Origin: Salipiger profundus
GTDB taxonomy: Bacteria; Pseudomonadota; Alphaproteobacteria; Rhodobacterales; Rhodobacteraceae
DNA length: 64,000 nucleotides
Assembly: GCF_001969385.1 (NCBI RefSeq)
Contig: NZ_CP014796.1
Coordinates: forward strand, 2,931,501 to 2,995,500
Direction: 5' to 3'
Part shown: piece after piece, positions 17,940 through 26,475 of the stretch
How positions within the stretch are numbered: the stretch's first letter is position 1
Layout of the letters: every line of letters starts with the position of its first letter
Notes under the pieces: generated by a model
What the model saw: only the letters and a program-made list of their open reading frames with translations
Told to the model about the DNA's origin: nothing
Database searches by the model: none
Program-made: the position numbers and the translations under genes

Positions 17940-18719
17940 ATGCTCACATCCATTGCCGGCAAGTCGGTGATCGTCACCGGGGGCTCCAAGGGGATCGGCA
18001 AGGGCATCGCCCGGGTCTTCGCGCGACAGGGCGCCAAGGTGATGATCGCCGCCCGCGGCGAGGAGGCGGCGAAGCTCGCCGTCGCAGAGATCGAGGCCGA
18101 GGGCGGCACCGCCGCCTACCACCTCACCGACGTCTCCGACTGGGACTCGGTGCAGGCGCTGGTCGCGGCGACCGTCGGCACCTTCGGCGGCGTCGACATC
18201 ATGTGCGCCAACGCCGGGATCTTCCCGCAGGTCAAGATGGTCGACATGTCGCCCGACGACTGGGACACCGTGATGTCCACGAACCTCAAGTCGAGCTTCC
18301 TCTGCGTGAAGGCCTGCATCCCGATCTTCGAGGCCGCCGGCAAGGGCCGGGTGATCCTGACCTCGTCGATCACCGGTCCGGTCACCGGCTTCCCGGGCTG
18401 GTCGCACTACGGCGCCTCGAAGTCCGGCCAGCTGGGTTTTCTCAAGACCGCCGCGATGGAGCTCGCGCGCTACGGCGTGACGATCAACGCGGTGATGCCG
18501 GGCAACATCTACACCGAGGGGCTGCAGGATCTCGGCGAGGACTACCTCAAGACCATGGCCGCCTCGATCCCGCTGAAGCGGCTGGGAGACGTCGAGGATC
18601 TGGGCAACGCGGCGCTGTTCTTCGCCAGCGACGAGGCCGGCTACATCACCGGTCAGCAGATCGTGGTGGACGGCGGACAGATCCTGCCGGAAAGTCTCGA
18701 GGCGATCGAGGAAATGTAA
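17940..18719 (+). CDS. short-chain dehydrogenase/reductase
   Basis: This 259-residue cytosolic NAD(P)-dependent oxidoreductase has the classical SDR pattern: the nucleotide loop TGGSKGIGKG (residues 13-22), the NAG at 91-93, and the catalytic Ser near 142-143, Tyr157 and Lys161. It is FabG-like in overall sequence, which says little about the substrate. Its place directly behind the amine importer, with a CAGGGAG ribosome site, suggests that it oxidises or reduces an intermediate made from the imported compound. Confidence 0.88.
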   Translation: MLTSIAGKSVIVTGGSKGIGKGIARVFARQGAKVMIAARGEEAAKLAVAEIEAEGGTAAYHLTDVSDWDSVQALVAATVGTFGGVDIMCANAGIFPQVKMVDMSPDDWDTVMSTNLKSSFLCVKACIPIFEAAGKGRVILTSSITGPVTGFPGWSHYGASKSGQLGFLKTAAMELARYGVTINAVMPGNIYTEGLQDLGEDYLKTMAASIPLKRLGDVEDLGNAALFFASDEAGYITGQQIVVDGGQILPESLEAIEEM

Positions 18720-18775
18720 GCGGCGCGCGCCGGGCCAAGGTCCGGCGCGATGGCTGCCGACGAGGGAGAGCCCGC

Positions 18776-19444
18776 ATGAGCTGGAAGACCGCCTGGCGCT
18801 CGTTCTACTACGAGACCGCCGAGGAGCCCGAGGACATCGTGCTGGAGGCGCCGAAGACGGCGCTGCTGGTGATCGACATCCAGAACACCTATCTCGAGTT
18901 GCCCGACGACCCGACGGAGGCGGCGCGCTGGGCGCCCTTCTTCGAGCGGATGCACGAGACGGTGATCCCGAACACCGCCGCCCTGCAGAAGTGGGCACGG
19001 ATGAACGGCATCGAGGTGATCCACGCCCGCATCGCCTGTCTCAAGGAGGACGGGCGCGACCGCTCGCTGAGCCAGAAGAAGCCCGGCTTCAACTACCTGC
19101 TGCTGCCCAAGGACCGCGAGGACAGCCAGATCGTCGACGCGGTCGGCCCGGTGGGCGACGAGATCGTGGTGACCAAGACGACGGATTCGGCGCTGACAGG
19201 CACCAACCTGCGGATGGTGCTGCACAACATGGGCATCACCGACGTGATCGTGGCGGGGATCTTCACCGACCAGTGCATCTCGTCCTCGGTGCGTTCGCTC
19301 GCCGACGAGAGCTTCGGCGTGGTGGTGGTAGAGGACTGCTGCGCGGCGGCGACGCAGGAGCTGCACGAGGCGGAACTGCGGATCATCAACATGATCTATT
19401 GCCACGTGGTGAACAGCGCCGAGGTGAAGGGCTTCCTCGCCTGA
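18776..19444 (+). CDS. isochorismatase-like cysteine hydrolase
   Basis: This 222-residue protein has the catalytic triad of the isochorismatase/nicotinamidase-like family: Asp34 in LLVIDIQNTY, Lys134 in VVTKTTDSA and Cys167 in IFTDQCISSSVRSLAD. Bacterial members outside siderophore pathways usually cleave C-N bonds in amides or carbamoyl compounds. A GAGGGAG site precedes the ATG at 18776; the longer frame upstream overlaps the SDR gene in another frame and is not real. It is the last gene of the importer operon and may release ammonia from an amide intermediate. The substrate is unknown. Confidence 0.85.
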   Translation: MSWKTAWRSFYYETAEEPEDIVLEAPKTALLVIDIQNTYLELPDDPTEAARWAPFFERMHETVIPNTAALQKWARMNGIEVIHARIACLKEDGRDRSLSQKKPGFNYLLLPKDREDSQIVDAVGPVGDEIVVTKTTDSALTGTNLRMVLHNMGITDVIVAGIFTDQCISSSVRSLADESFGVVVVEDCCAAATQELHEAELRIINMIYCHVVNSAEVKGFLA

Positions 19445-19733
19445 GCCGCGCCGGGCGGTGGGGGGAAACCCACCCTACGGGCGGCGCGACGTCTTTCGAA
19501 GTGTTTCGGAGAGCGGGACGTGGGTGCGGATCAAGGAAGGGCCGCCTGGTGGTGCTCCCGAAGTGGTGGGTTGCAAACCCAACCTACGGACTGTCCTGCT
19601 TCGTGCAGGAGGGTCTCGGTGGGCGACATGGGCGCGAGCGAGGCGTGTGCGGAACGCTCCGGCGATGGCGCGGCGGCGGCTTGCAAAGCCCCCTTCGGGC
19701 GATGATCCACGTATCGTAGCGTCCGCGTCGGAG
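19445..19733. repeat. non-coding stretch with three short palindromic repeats
   Basis: About 290 bases between the hydrolase and MarR genes hold no convincing gene. They contain three related units: GGTGGGGGGAAACCCACCCTAC at 19456 onward (unit 19447-19482), GGTGGGTTGCAAACCCAACC at 19565 onward, and a decayed GGCTTGCAAAGCCCCC at 19678 onward. They share a G-rich arm, a TTGCAA or GGAAA centre and a C-rich arm ending in CTACGG. A fourth relative lies at 11393-11433. Confidence 0.55.
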
Positions 19734-20186
19734 CTACTCGCCGCCGATCTTCTTGAGCAGCTTGAGAAGCGTCTCCTTCTCGCGCTCGCGCAGCGGCGCG
19801 AGCGTCTCGGCGCTGACCCGGATCGCGGCCTCGACTGCCTCGTCGATGAGCTCGACCCCCGCAGGCGTGAGCGAGACCAGATGCCGCCGCCGGTCGTCGG
19901 GGTCGGGCGCGGTGCGCAGCAGGCCGCGCGCGATCAGCCGGTCCACCACGCCCTTGGTCGTCGCCCCGTCCATCGCCACCGATCGGCCCAGCCGGTTCTG
20001 CGACATCGGCCCGTCCTCGGCCAGTCGGTGCATCACCGAAAACTGCGTCGGTGTCAGCTTTCCGGGCACCGTTTCGGCGAAGATGTTCGAGTTGCGCTGG
20101 TAGGCCTTGCGCAGCAGGAAGCCGATCTGCTCGTCGAGCAGGTAGCCGTGCTCGGCGCTGGTGCGGGCTTTACGGGTCTCATCCAA
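19734..20186 (-). CDS. MarR family transcriptional regulator
   Basis: This 150-residue winged-helix regulator shows the MarR pattern: helix-turn-helix MSQNRLGRSVAMDGATTKGV and wing DPDDRRRHLVSLTPAG. MarR proteins of this size often repress catabolic genes and are released by an aromatic or acidic ligand. The start is a TTG at 20186, supported by an AGGAGA site nine bases before it; an ATG four bases further in is out of frame. It follows the liv genes in the same direction, separated by a repeat element, and is the only regulator within the 19.7-37.7 kb locus. Confidence 0.87.
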   Translation of the reverse strand: MDETRKARTSAEHGYLLDEQIGFLLRKAYQRNSNIFAETVPGKLTPTQFSVMHRLAEDGPMSQNRLGRSVAMDGATTKGVVDRLIARGLLRTAPDPDDRRRHLVSLTPAGVELIDEAVEAAIRVSAETLAPLREREKETLLKLLKKIGGE

Positions 20187-20279
20187 GGCGGGTCTCCTGT
20201 TCGGCGCATTTCCCTAGCGTCATATGGCTGCAAGGGCAACGTCTGACGGTCGGGCGTCGCGGTGGGTGCCGTCGCGCGG

Positions 20280-20340
20280 GAGGGGGCTCTGCCCCCTGCC
20301 TTCGGCTCCCCCCGAGGGTATTTGGAAAGAGAAGAAGGGG
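20280..20340. repeat. dispersed intergenic repeat, copy 1
   Basis: The unit has a GC hairpin (GGGGGC-TCT-GCCCCC at 20283-20297) followed by CCCCCGAGGGTATTTGGAAA and GAGAAGAAGG. The same arrangement occurs at 23850-23920, 35921-35980 and 59951-60023. This copy lies between the marR start and the livF stop. The rest of 20187-20487 shows no gene. Confidence 0.7.
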
Positions 20341-20487
20341 TGGGTTTGGAGGCGGGGCGGCCCCGGGTGCGGGGCGCGGGCCCGTGTTTGCGGCAGGGTG
20401 GGGCGCGGCTCCGCCTTTCGTTCCTCTTGGGAATTCGGACGAGAAGATTGAGTTCGGCGGGCCGCTGGGGTCTCTCCTGCCGGGGTC

Positions 20488-21189
20488 TCAGACGGAGAGG
20501 TAGGCATCGCGGATCTCGGGGTGGGCCTCGAGCTCGGCGAAGCTGCCGTCGAACTTCTTCTCGCCACCCTCGATGATGATCGCGCGGTCGGCGACGGCGC
20601 GGGCGAAGTGGAGGTTCTGTTCGGAGATCATCACCGTGAGACCCTCGGCCTTCAGCTTCAGGATGGTGGCGGCCATCTGCTCGACGATGACCGGGGCGAT
20701 GCCCTCGGAGGGCTCGTCGAGCAGCAGCAGCGCCGGGTTGCCCATCAGCGTGCGGGCGATGGTCAGCATCTGCTGCTCGCCGCCCGACATGTGCTTGCCG
20801 CGGTTGGTGCGTCGCTCGGAGAGATTGGGGAAGATCTCGAAAAGCTGGTCCACGGTCCAGTGCGGGGCGTCCTTGCGCCGGGGCTGGCGGCCGACCTCGA
20901 GGTTCTCGAGCACGGTCAGGTCGGTGAAGATGCGCCGCTCTTCGGGGACGTAGCCGATGCCGCACTTGGCGACGCGGAAGGCGGGCTCGCCCACGAGGTC
21001 GCGGCCCTGGAAGGTGACCGCGCCCTGCCGCGGCCGCACCAGCTGCATAACCGATTTCATCGTGGTCGACTTGCCGGCACCGTTGCGGCCCAGCAGCGCC
21101 ACCACCTCGCCGCGGCGCACCTCGAAGGTGAGATCCGACAGGATGTGGGCCTTGCCGTAGTAGCTGTGGATGCCCTCGACGCTAAGCAT
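20488..21189 (-). CDS. livF: branched-chain amino acid-type ABC transporter ATP-binding protein
   Basis: This 233-residue ATPase is of the LivF type: Walker A GRNGAGKST, signature HMSGGEQQMLTIARTL, Walker B LLLLDEPSEGI. Together with LivG it drives a HAAT-family importer. Its start overlaps the livG stop by eight bases. HAAT importers with oxygenase genes nearby often carry aromatic or heterocyclic acids instead of leucine, and the neighbourhood here suggests such a substrate. Confidence 0.9.
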   Translation of the reverse strand: MLSVEGIHSYYGKAHILSDLTFEVRRGEVVALLGRNGAGKSTTMKSVMQLVRPRQGAVTFQGRDLVGEPAFRVAKCGIGYVPEERRIFTDLTVLENLEVGRQPRRKDAPHWTVDQLFEIFPNLSERRTNRGKHMSGGEQQMLTIARTLMGNPALLLLDEPSEGIAPVIVEQMAATILKLKAEGLTVMISEQNLHFARAVADRAIIIEGGEKKFDGSFAELEAHPEIRDAYLSV

Positions 21190-21952
21190 TCGCGTCCTCC
21201 TTGAAGAGCGTTCCGCCGCCCAGGTAGACTTCCTGGACCTGCGGGTTGTTGCGCACTGCCGTGGCGTCGCCGTCGGCGATGAGCTCGCCGCGGTTCAGCA
21301 CCATGATGTGATGCGCGTGAGCGAAGACCACGTCCATGTCGTGCTCGGTGAACAGCACCGAGACGCCCTGGTCGCGGACGATGTCGGCGGTGAGCTGCAT
21401 GAGCGCGATCCGGGCCGAGGGCGCCATGCCCGCCGTGGGCTCGTCCATCAGCAGCAGGCGCGGGCGGTGGCAGAGCGCAATCGCGAGCTCCAGCCGCTTG
21501 AGGTCGCCGTAGGCGAGGATCGAGCAGGGTCGGTCGGCCTGGTCCTCCATCGAGACGGTGCGCAGGAACTCGAAGGCCTCTTCGCGGTAGAGCTTCCACG
21601 CGCGCGGTGCGATCGAGAAGATCTTGCGGTGATGGCTCATGAGCGCCATCTGCACGTTCTCGATCACCGTCATCGACTGGTAGGTGCCGGTGATCTGGAA
21701 TGTGCGGCCGACCCCCTTGCGCCAGATCTCGCGCGGCTTGCGGCCGGTGATGTTCTCGCCGTCGAGAAACACCTGCCCGGCAGTCGGCCTGAGCTGCCCC
21801 ATGAGCATGTTGAAACAGGTCGACTTGCCGGCCCCGTTCGGCCCGATCAGCGCCTTCAGCTCGCCCTTGGCGACGCTGAAGCTGACGCCGTTCACGGCGA
21901 GAAAGCCGTCGTAGCTTTTCCTGAGGGCCTCGACACGCAGGATCTCGGTCAT
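21182..21952 (-). CDS. livG: branched-chain amino acid-type ABC transporter ATP-binding protein
   Basis: This 256-residue ATPase is of the LivG type: Walker A GPNGAGKST, Walker B LLLMDEPTAGMAPSAR, and an H-loop in FTEHDMDVVF. The signature region reads ILAYGDLKRLELAIAL, the LivG variant of the usual LSGGQ. The ATG overlaps the permease stop by four bases, and the TAG stop lies inside the livF start, so the three genes are tightly coupled. Confidence 0.9.
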   Translation of the reverse strand: MTEILRVEALRKSYDGFLAVNGVSFSVAKGELKALIGPNGAGKSTCFNMLMGQLRPTAGQVFLDGENITGRKPREIWRKGVGRTFQITGTYQSMTVIENVQMALMSHHRKIFSIAPRAWKLYREEAFEFLRTVSMEDQADRPCSILAYGDLKRLELAIALCHRPRLLLMDEPTAGMAPSARIALMQLTADIVRDQGVSVLFTEHDMDVVFAHAHHIMVLNRGELIADGDATAVRNNPQVQEVYLGGGTLFKEDANA

Positions 21953-23808
21953 CGGATCGACTCCTCGTCACTGTTGCGGAGCTTGGCCCAGAGCGTGCGC
22001 AGGGTGCCGACGATGCCCTCGGGCATCAGGATCACCACGGCGATGATCACGAGGCCGAGCATCAGCCGCCAGTATTCGAGCCGGGTGAGCCAGTCCTCGA
22101 CCACGGTCATGAAGGAGGCGCCGACAACGCCGCCGGCCAGCGTCTTGACGCCGCCGAGGAAGACCACGATCAGCGCGTCGAAGCTCTCGGCGATCTCGAG
22201 CGAGGTCGGGAAGACCGAGCCCTTGGAGAAGACGAAGAGCCCGCCGGCGAGGCCTGCCATGACGCCGGCGAGGGCGAAGGCCACGTATTGCACGCGCTTG
22301 ACGTTGATGCCCGTGGCCTCGGCCTGGCGTGGGCTGTCACGGCCGGCGCGCAGGGCGTAGCCGAAGGGCGAATGGATGACGTGGCGCAGGAAGACGATGC
22401 CGCCGACGCCGAGCACCAGGGTGAAGTAGTAGAAGGGCGCGGGGGCGTTCAGCCAGTCTGCCGGCCAGATGTTGACGAGCCCGTCGTCGCCCCGGGTCAC
22501 GTCGCGCCACTGGAAGGCGAGCGACCAGACCAGCTGCGAGAAGGCGAGCGTCAGCATGGCGAAGTAGACGCCGGTGAGCCGGATGCAGAACCAGCCGATC
22601 GCCAGCGCCAGCACGCCCGCGGCGAGCGGCGCGAAGAGGAAGGCGATCTCCATCGGCGTGTCGGTGTGGTAGACCAGCAGCGCCGCGGCATAGGCGCCGC
22701 CGCCGAAGAAGGCCGCGTGGCCGAAGCTCACCAGCCCGCCCGAGCCGAGGATGAAGTGCAGCGAGGCGGCGAAGAGCGCGAAGACGATCATGTCGACGGT
22801 CAGCGTCAGCACGAACTGCTCGGCGAAGAGCGGCAGCGCGGCCAGCACGGCGAGCAGCGCCGCGACCAGCATCCTGCCGGTGGCGCCATAGGGGCGGATC
22901 GGGGTCTCGGGGGCGCCGACCTGACCGTGCTCGCCGGCCACCTCCTCGCGGCCCAGAAGGCCGTAGGGGCGGACGATCAGCACCACCGCCATCACCACGT
23001 ACATCAGCACCAGCGTCGATTGCGGCAGGTAGGTGACGCCGAAGACGTTGAGCACCGAGATCAGCACCGAGGCGATGAAGGCGCCGGGAAGGCTGCCCAT
23101 GCCGCCGATCACCACGACCACGAAGACCGCGCCGATGATGTTGAAATCCATCAGCAGGTCGGCGCCGCCCTTGGGCAGCTGGATCGCGCCGCCGAGGCCG
23201 GCGAGCGCCGAGCCGAGCGCGAAGACACCGGTGAAGAGCCACGCCTGGTTGACGCCGAGGGCGCCGACTATCTCGCGGTCCTGGGTCGCGGCGCGCACGA
23301 GGATGCCGAGCCGGGTCCGGGTGATGAGATACCACAGCGCGAAGAGGATCACCGGGGTGATGGCGATGAGCACGATGTCGTATTTCAGCACCGGCTCGCC
23401 GAAGATGCGCCAGATGCCGCGCAGGCCGGGGGCGCGGGGGCCGAGGCGGTCCTCGGCGCCCCAGATCATCAGCGCGAGATCCTGGATGACGAGGATCACG
23501 CCGAAGGTGGCGACGAGCTGGAACAGCTCGGGGGCGCGGTAGATGGGGCGGAGGACGATCATCTCGACCAGCGCGCCGATCAGGCCGACGGCGAGCCCGG
23601 TGAGCAGGATGGCGCCCCAGAAGCCGACATGGCCGGGCAGGATCTCCATCAGCGTGACGCCGATGAAGGCACCGAGCATGTAGAAGCTGCCGTGCGCGAA
23701 ATTCACGATGCGGGTGACGCCGAAGATCAGCGACAGGCCGGAGGCGACGAGGAACAGGGCCGCCGCATTGGCGAGACCCGTCAGGAACTGGGCGAAGAGG
23801 AAGGCCAT
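21949..23808 (-). CDS. fused LivH-LivM ABC transporter permease
   Basis: This 619-residue membrane protein joins two permeases that are usually separate. Residues 1 to about 290 are LivH-like (ALFLVASGLSLIFGVTRIVN, FAHGSFYMLGAF). A hydrophilic linker near 290-310 leads to a LivM-like half (LHFILGSGGLVSFGHAAFFG, DSPRQAEATGIN). No frameshift is needed; the reading frame is continuous. Such fusions occur in some alphaproteobacterial HAAT systems and fix the stoichiometry of the two halves. It overlaps livG by four bases and lies 148 bases downstream of the binding-protein gene, with a repeat element between them. Confidence 0.9.
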   Translation of the reverse strand: MAFLFAQFLTGLANAAALFLVASGLSLIFGVTRIVNFAHGSFYMLGAFIGVTLMEILPGHVGFWGAILLTGLAVGLIGALVEMIVLRPIYRAPELFQLVATFGVILVIQDLALMIWGAEDRLGPRAPGLRGIWRIFGEPVLKYDIVLIAITPVILFALWYLITRTRLGILVRAATQDREIVGALGVNQAWLFTGVFALGSALAGLGGAIQLPKGGADLLMDFNIIGAVFVVVVIGGMGSLPGAFIASVLISVLNVFGVTYLPQSTLVLMYVVMAVVLIVRPYGLLGREEVAGEHGQVGAPETPIRPYGATGRMLVAALLAVLAALPLFAEQFVLTLTVDMIVFALFAASLHFILGSGGLVSFGHAAFFGGGAYAAALLVYHTDTPMEIAFLFAPLAAGVLALAIGWFCIRLTGVYFAMLTLAFSQLVWSLAFQWRDVTRGDDGLVNIWPADWLNAPAPFYYFTLVLGVGGIVFLRHVIHSPFGYALRAGRDSPRQAEATGINVKRVQYVAFALAGVMAGLAGGLFVFSKGSVFPTSLEIAESFDALIVVFLGGVKTLAGGVVGASFMTVVEDWLTRLEYWRLMLGLVIIAVVILMPEGIVGTLRTLWAKLRNSDEESIR

Positions 23809-23849
23809 GGTCCGGGGGACTTTCCTTTGTGCGGCGTGCCGGGGGAGGC

Positions 23850-23920
23850 AGGGGGCGCTGCCCCCTCTTGGCGCTGGCGCGCCAATTCACCCCCGAGGGT
23901 ATTTGGAAAGAGAAGAAGGG
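23850..23920. repeat. dispersed intergenic repeat, copy 2
   Basis: The hairpin GGGGGC-GCT-GCCCCC at 23851-23865 is followed by a second small palindrome and then CCCCCGAGGGTATTTGGAAA and GAGAAGAAGG, nearly identical to copy 1. It lies inside the liv operon between the binding-protein and permease genes, so it must be tolerated within the transcript or act as a processing site. Confidence 0.7.
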
Positions 23921-23956
23921 CCGGGCGCCGCGCGCGGGCGGCACCCGTGCCGTCGC

Positions 23957-25168
23957 TTACTCGGCGGGGCGCATGGCCGTGACTTCCTCGTCCGAGGGCA
24001 TGTAGGGCGCCGGGTCCTTGTATTCCCAGTCGACCATCACGCCCTTGCCGTCCTCGAGCGCGGTGGTGCCGACCCAGGCGCCGAGCGTCGACTGGTTGTC
24101 GATCTCGCGGTAGGTGAGCGGGCCGATCGGGGTGTCCTCGACGGTGAGGCCCTCGAAGGCCTGGCGCAGCGCGTCGGTGTCGGTGGCGCCGGCGGTCTCG
24201 ATGGCGGCGGCGATGGACTGGGCGGTCATGTAGCCCACCAGGCTGCCGATCTTGGGGGTCTCGCCGGTGGCGTCCATGTAGGCGTCGACGAAGGTCTTGC
24301 CGGGGGTGCCGTCCTCGAAGCCGTACCAGGGGAAGCCGGTGACGAACCAGCCCTCGGGGGCCTCTTCGCCGAGCGGGTCGAGGTATTCCGGCTCGCCGGT
24401 GAGCAGGCCGTAGACGTCGCGGCCGTCGAACAAGCCGCGGTCGCCTCCCTGCCGGACGAACTTGGCGAGGTCGGTACCGAAGGTGACGTTGTAGATCGCG
24501 TCGGGCTTGGCGCGCTCGATGGCCTGCACCTCGGCCCCGGCGTCGATGTTGAACAGCGCCGGCCATTGCTCGGCGACGAATTCGACCTCGGGCTTCAGCC
24601 GCTTGAGGTTCTCCTTGAAGGCGGCCACGGCGTCCTGGCCGTAGGCGTAGTTCGGCGCGATGGTGGCGTAGGTCACCGCGTCGGTCTTGGCGGCCTCCTC
24701 GGCCAGCATCGCGGCCTGCACCCAGGTCGAGGCGCGCAGTCGGAAGGTCCAGGGGTTGCCGGAGTGCCAGACGAGGCTGTCGGCCAGCGGCTCGGCGGCG
24801 AGGTAGAGGTAGCCCTTCTCGTTGGCGAAGCTCGAAAGCGCCAGGCCGACGTGGCTGAGGATGGAGCCGGTGAACATCACCGCGCCCTCGCGGGTCATCA
24901 GTTCCTCGGCGATCTTCACCGCCTCGGCCGGGTCGCCCTGGTCGTCGCGGAAGATGAACTCGAGGTCCTTGCCGAGCACGCCGCCGTCGGCGTTGATCTC
25001 GGACAGTGCCAGCTCGATGCCCATCTTGTAGGGCTCGGCGAAGGCCGCCATGCGCTTGTAATGGTTGATCTCGCCGACCTTGATGGTGTCGTCCTGCGCC
25101 AGCGCGGCGGCCGGGGCCAGCGCGAGGGCGGCGGCCGTGGCGAGCACGGTGCGTCTCAGCATGTTCAT
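23957..25168 (-). CDS. ABC transporter substrate-binding protein (LivK-like)
   Basis: This 403-residue periplasmic protein starts with a Sec signal (MNMLRRTVLATAAALALAPA, cleavage near AALAQD). It continues with IKVGEINHYKRMAAFAEPYK and INADGGVLGKDLEFIFRDDQ, typical of type 1 periplasmic binding proteins. It is the first gene of the liv operon and should decide what is imported. Given the Rieske and molybdenum enzymes nearby, the ligand is probably an aromatic or heterocyclic acid, but the binding pocket cannot be read from sequence alone. Confidence 0.9.
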   Translation of the reverse strand: MNMLRRTVLATAAALALAPAAALAQDDTIKVGEINHYKRMAAFAEPYKMGIELALSEINADGGVLGKDLEFIFRDDQGDPAEAVKIAEELMTREGAVMFTGSILSHVGLALSSFANEKGYLYLAAEPLADSLVWHSGNPWTFRLRASTWVQAAMLAEEAAKTDAVTYATIAPNYAYGQDAVAAFKENLKRLKPEVEFVAEQWPALFNIDAGAEVQAIERAKPDAIYNVTFGTDLAKFVRQGGDRGLFDGRDVYGLLTGEPEYLDPLGEEAPEGWFVTGFPWYGFEDGTPGKTFVDAYMDATGETPKIGSLVGYMTAQSIAAAIETAGATDTDALRQAFEGLTVEDTPIGPLTYREIDNQSTLGAWVGTTALEDGKGVMVDWEYKDPAPYMPSDEEVTAMRPAE

Positions 25169-25271
25169 CGCGTTTCACTCTCCTGATGGTGCCGTCTTCC
25201 TCTTGCCGGAAAGACTGGCCTGTTGATGTAGCCGCCTTTGCGGCGGCGGTCCGAACCCGGTCTTCCGCCGG

Positions 25272-26342
25272 TCAATCGTGGTAGACGAAGGCCGGCGACG
25301 GATCGGCGGCGAGGTCTTCGGTGCGCTCCAGTTCCAGAAGCTCGTTGATCCGCTTGCGATAGACAAGAGGGCCCTTGTCGATGGCGATGCGGATGGGGCG
25401 GCGTTTCTGCGGGCGCAGTTCCTCGGCCTGCACCGCCTCGAGGATCTCCTTGTCCTCGTCGAAGGCCTTGCGGAACATCGTGTCCATGCGTTCGGCCGCC
25501 TCGGGGTCGTCGAGGGCGGCATTGCGCACGTGCATCCAGCGGTCGATGGTGTGGGTCTCGGTGACCGGCGTCATGAAGTGCAGCGCGAAGATGCGCACGC
25601 CCTGGTTCCGGTCTTCCTCGGCGCATTTCCTCTCGGTCTCGATGGAGCCGAAATCGATCACGGCGGTGCAGGGGGTGTGGAGGTAATAGTAATGCCAGCG
25701 GTCGACGTTGCCGGTGAAACCGCCGAAGGCCTTGAAGAAGCCGATGGGCTCGGCGTCGCGGATCCAGCGCCAGGCGACGATGGCCTCGCCGTCGGTCTTC
25801 ACGTGCACCGGCACGTTCTCGGATGCCGCGTTGCCCAGCGTGGTGGGATGCACGAAACTCACATGTGCGGGGTCGACGAGGTTCTCGGCCACGTTGAGAT
25901 AGTTCGACTTGAGGTGCAGCGCGTCGCCGTGATGGACCGCCCAGGCCGGGTCGGTGAACTCGGGCATGTCGAAGACCGTCTCGGGGTCGGCCTTCTCGGG
26001 GTCGCCCATCCAGATCCAGACGATGCCGTGCTTCTCGACGATGGGGAAGGCCTGGACGTAGGCGGATTTCGGCAGGTTGGTCTGGCCCGGCACCCGCACG
26101 CAGGCGCCGGAGCAGTCGAAGGTGAGCCCGTGGTAGCCGCATTGCACCGTGTCGCCGATGCGTTTGCCCTTGGACAGCGGCAGCAGTCGGTGCGGGCAGC
26201 GGTCCTCGAGCGCGGCGACGCTGCCGTCGGACTTGCGGAACATCACCACGTTGTCGCCGAGGATGGTGAACCGGCGCAGCGCGTCGTCGATCTCGGTCGA
26301 CCAGGCGGCGACATACCAGGCGTTTCTTACGAAGGTCGTCAT
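25272..26342 (-). CDS. Rieske non-heme iron oxygenase (VanA-like alpha subunit)
   Basis: This 356-residue oxygenase subunit carries a Rieske [2Fe-2S] site (Cys49, His51, Cys68, His71 in RCPHR and VQCGYHG) and a mononuclear iron site in NLVDPAHVSFVHPTTLGN. The order and length fit the vanillate O-demethylase / ring-hydroxylase family, which uses oxygen and electrons to demethylate or hydroxylate a substrate. A reductase partner is required and none is encoded in the window. The frame is open 56 codons further upstream, but the ATG at 26342 follows AGGGAG and starts exactly at the conserved FVRNAWYVAAWS. Confidence 0.9.
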   Translation of the reverse strand: MTTFVRNAWYVAAWSTEIDDALRRFTILGDNVVMFRKSDGSVAALEDRCPHRLLPLSKGKRIGDTVQCGYHGLTFDCSGACVRVPGQTNLPKSAYVQAFPIVEKHGIVWIWMGDPEKADPETVFDMPEFTDPAWAVHHGDALHLKSNYLNVAENLVDPAHVSFVHPTTLGNAASENVPVHVKTDGEAIVAWRWIRDAEPIGFFKAFGGFTGNVDRWHYYYLHTPCTAVIDFGSIETERKCAEEDRNQGVRIFALHFMTPVTETHTIDRWMHVRNAALDDPEAAERMDTMFRKAFDEDKEILEAVQAEELRPQKRRPIRIAIDKGPLVYRKRINELLELERTEDLAADPSPAFVYHD

Positions 26343-26475
26343 GGTCTTGCTCCCTTGCGGCTGGCTGAGAAGGTCGGTCCTGAGTGGCGCCGCGGCCTCG
26401 CACCGAAGGCCGGTCCGGGACGGGCCGGGTGACGCGGCGCCCCGCGATGGTCGCCTTGGGTTCGGTGCATCGGTG

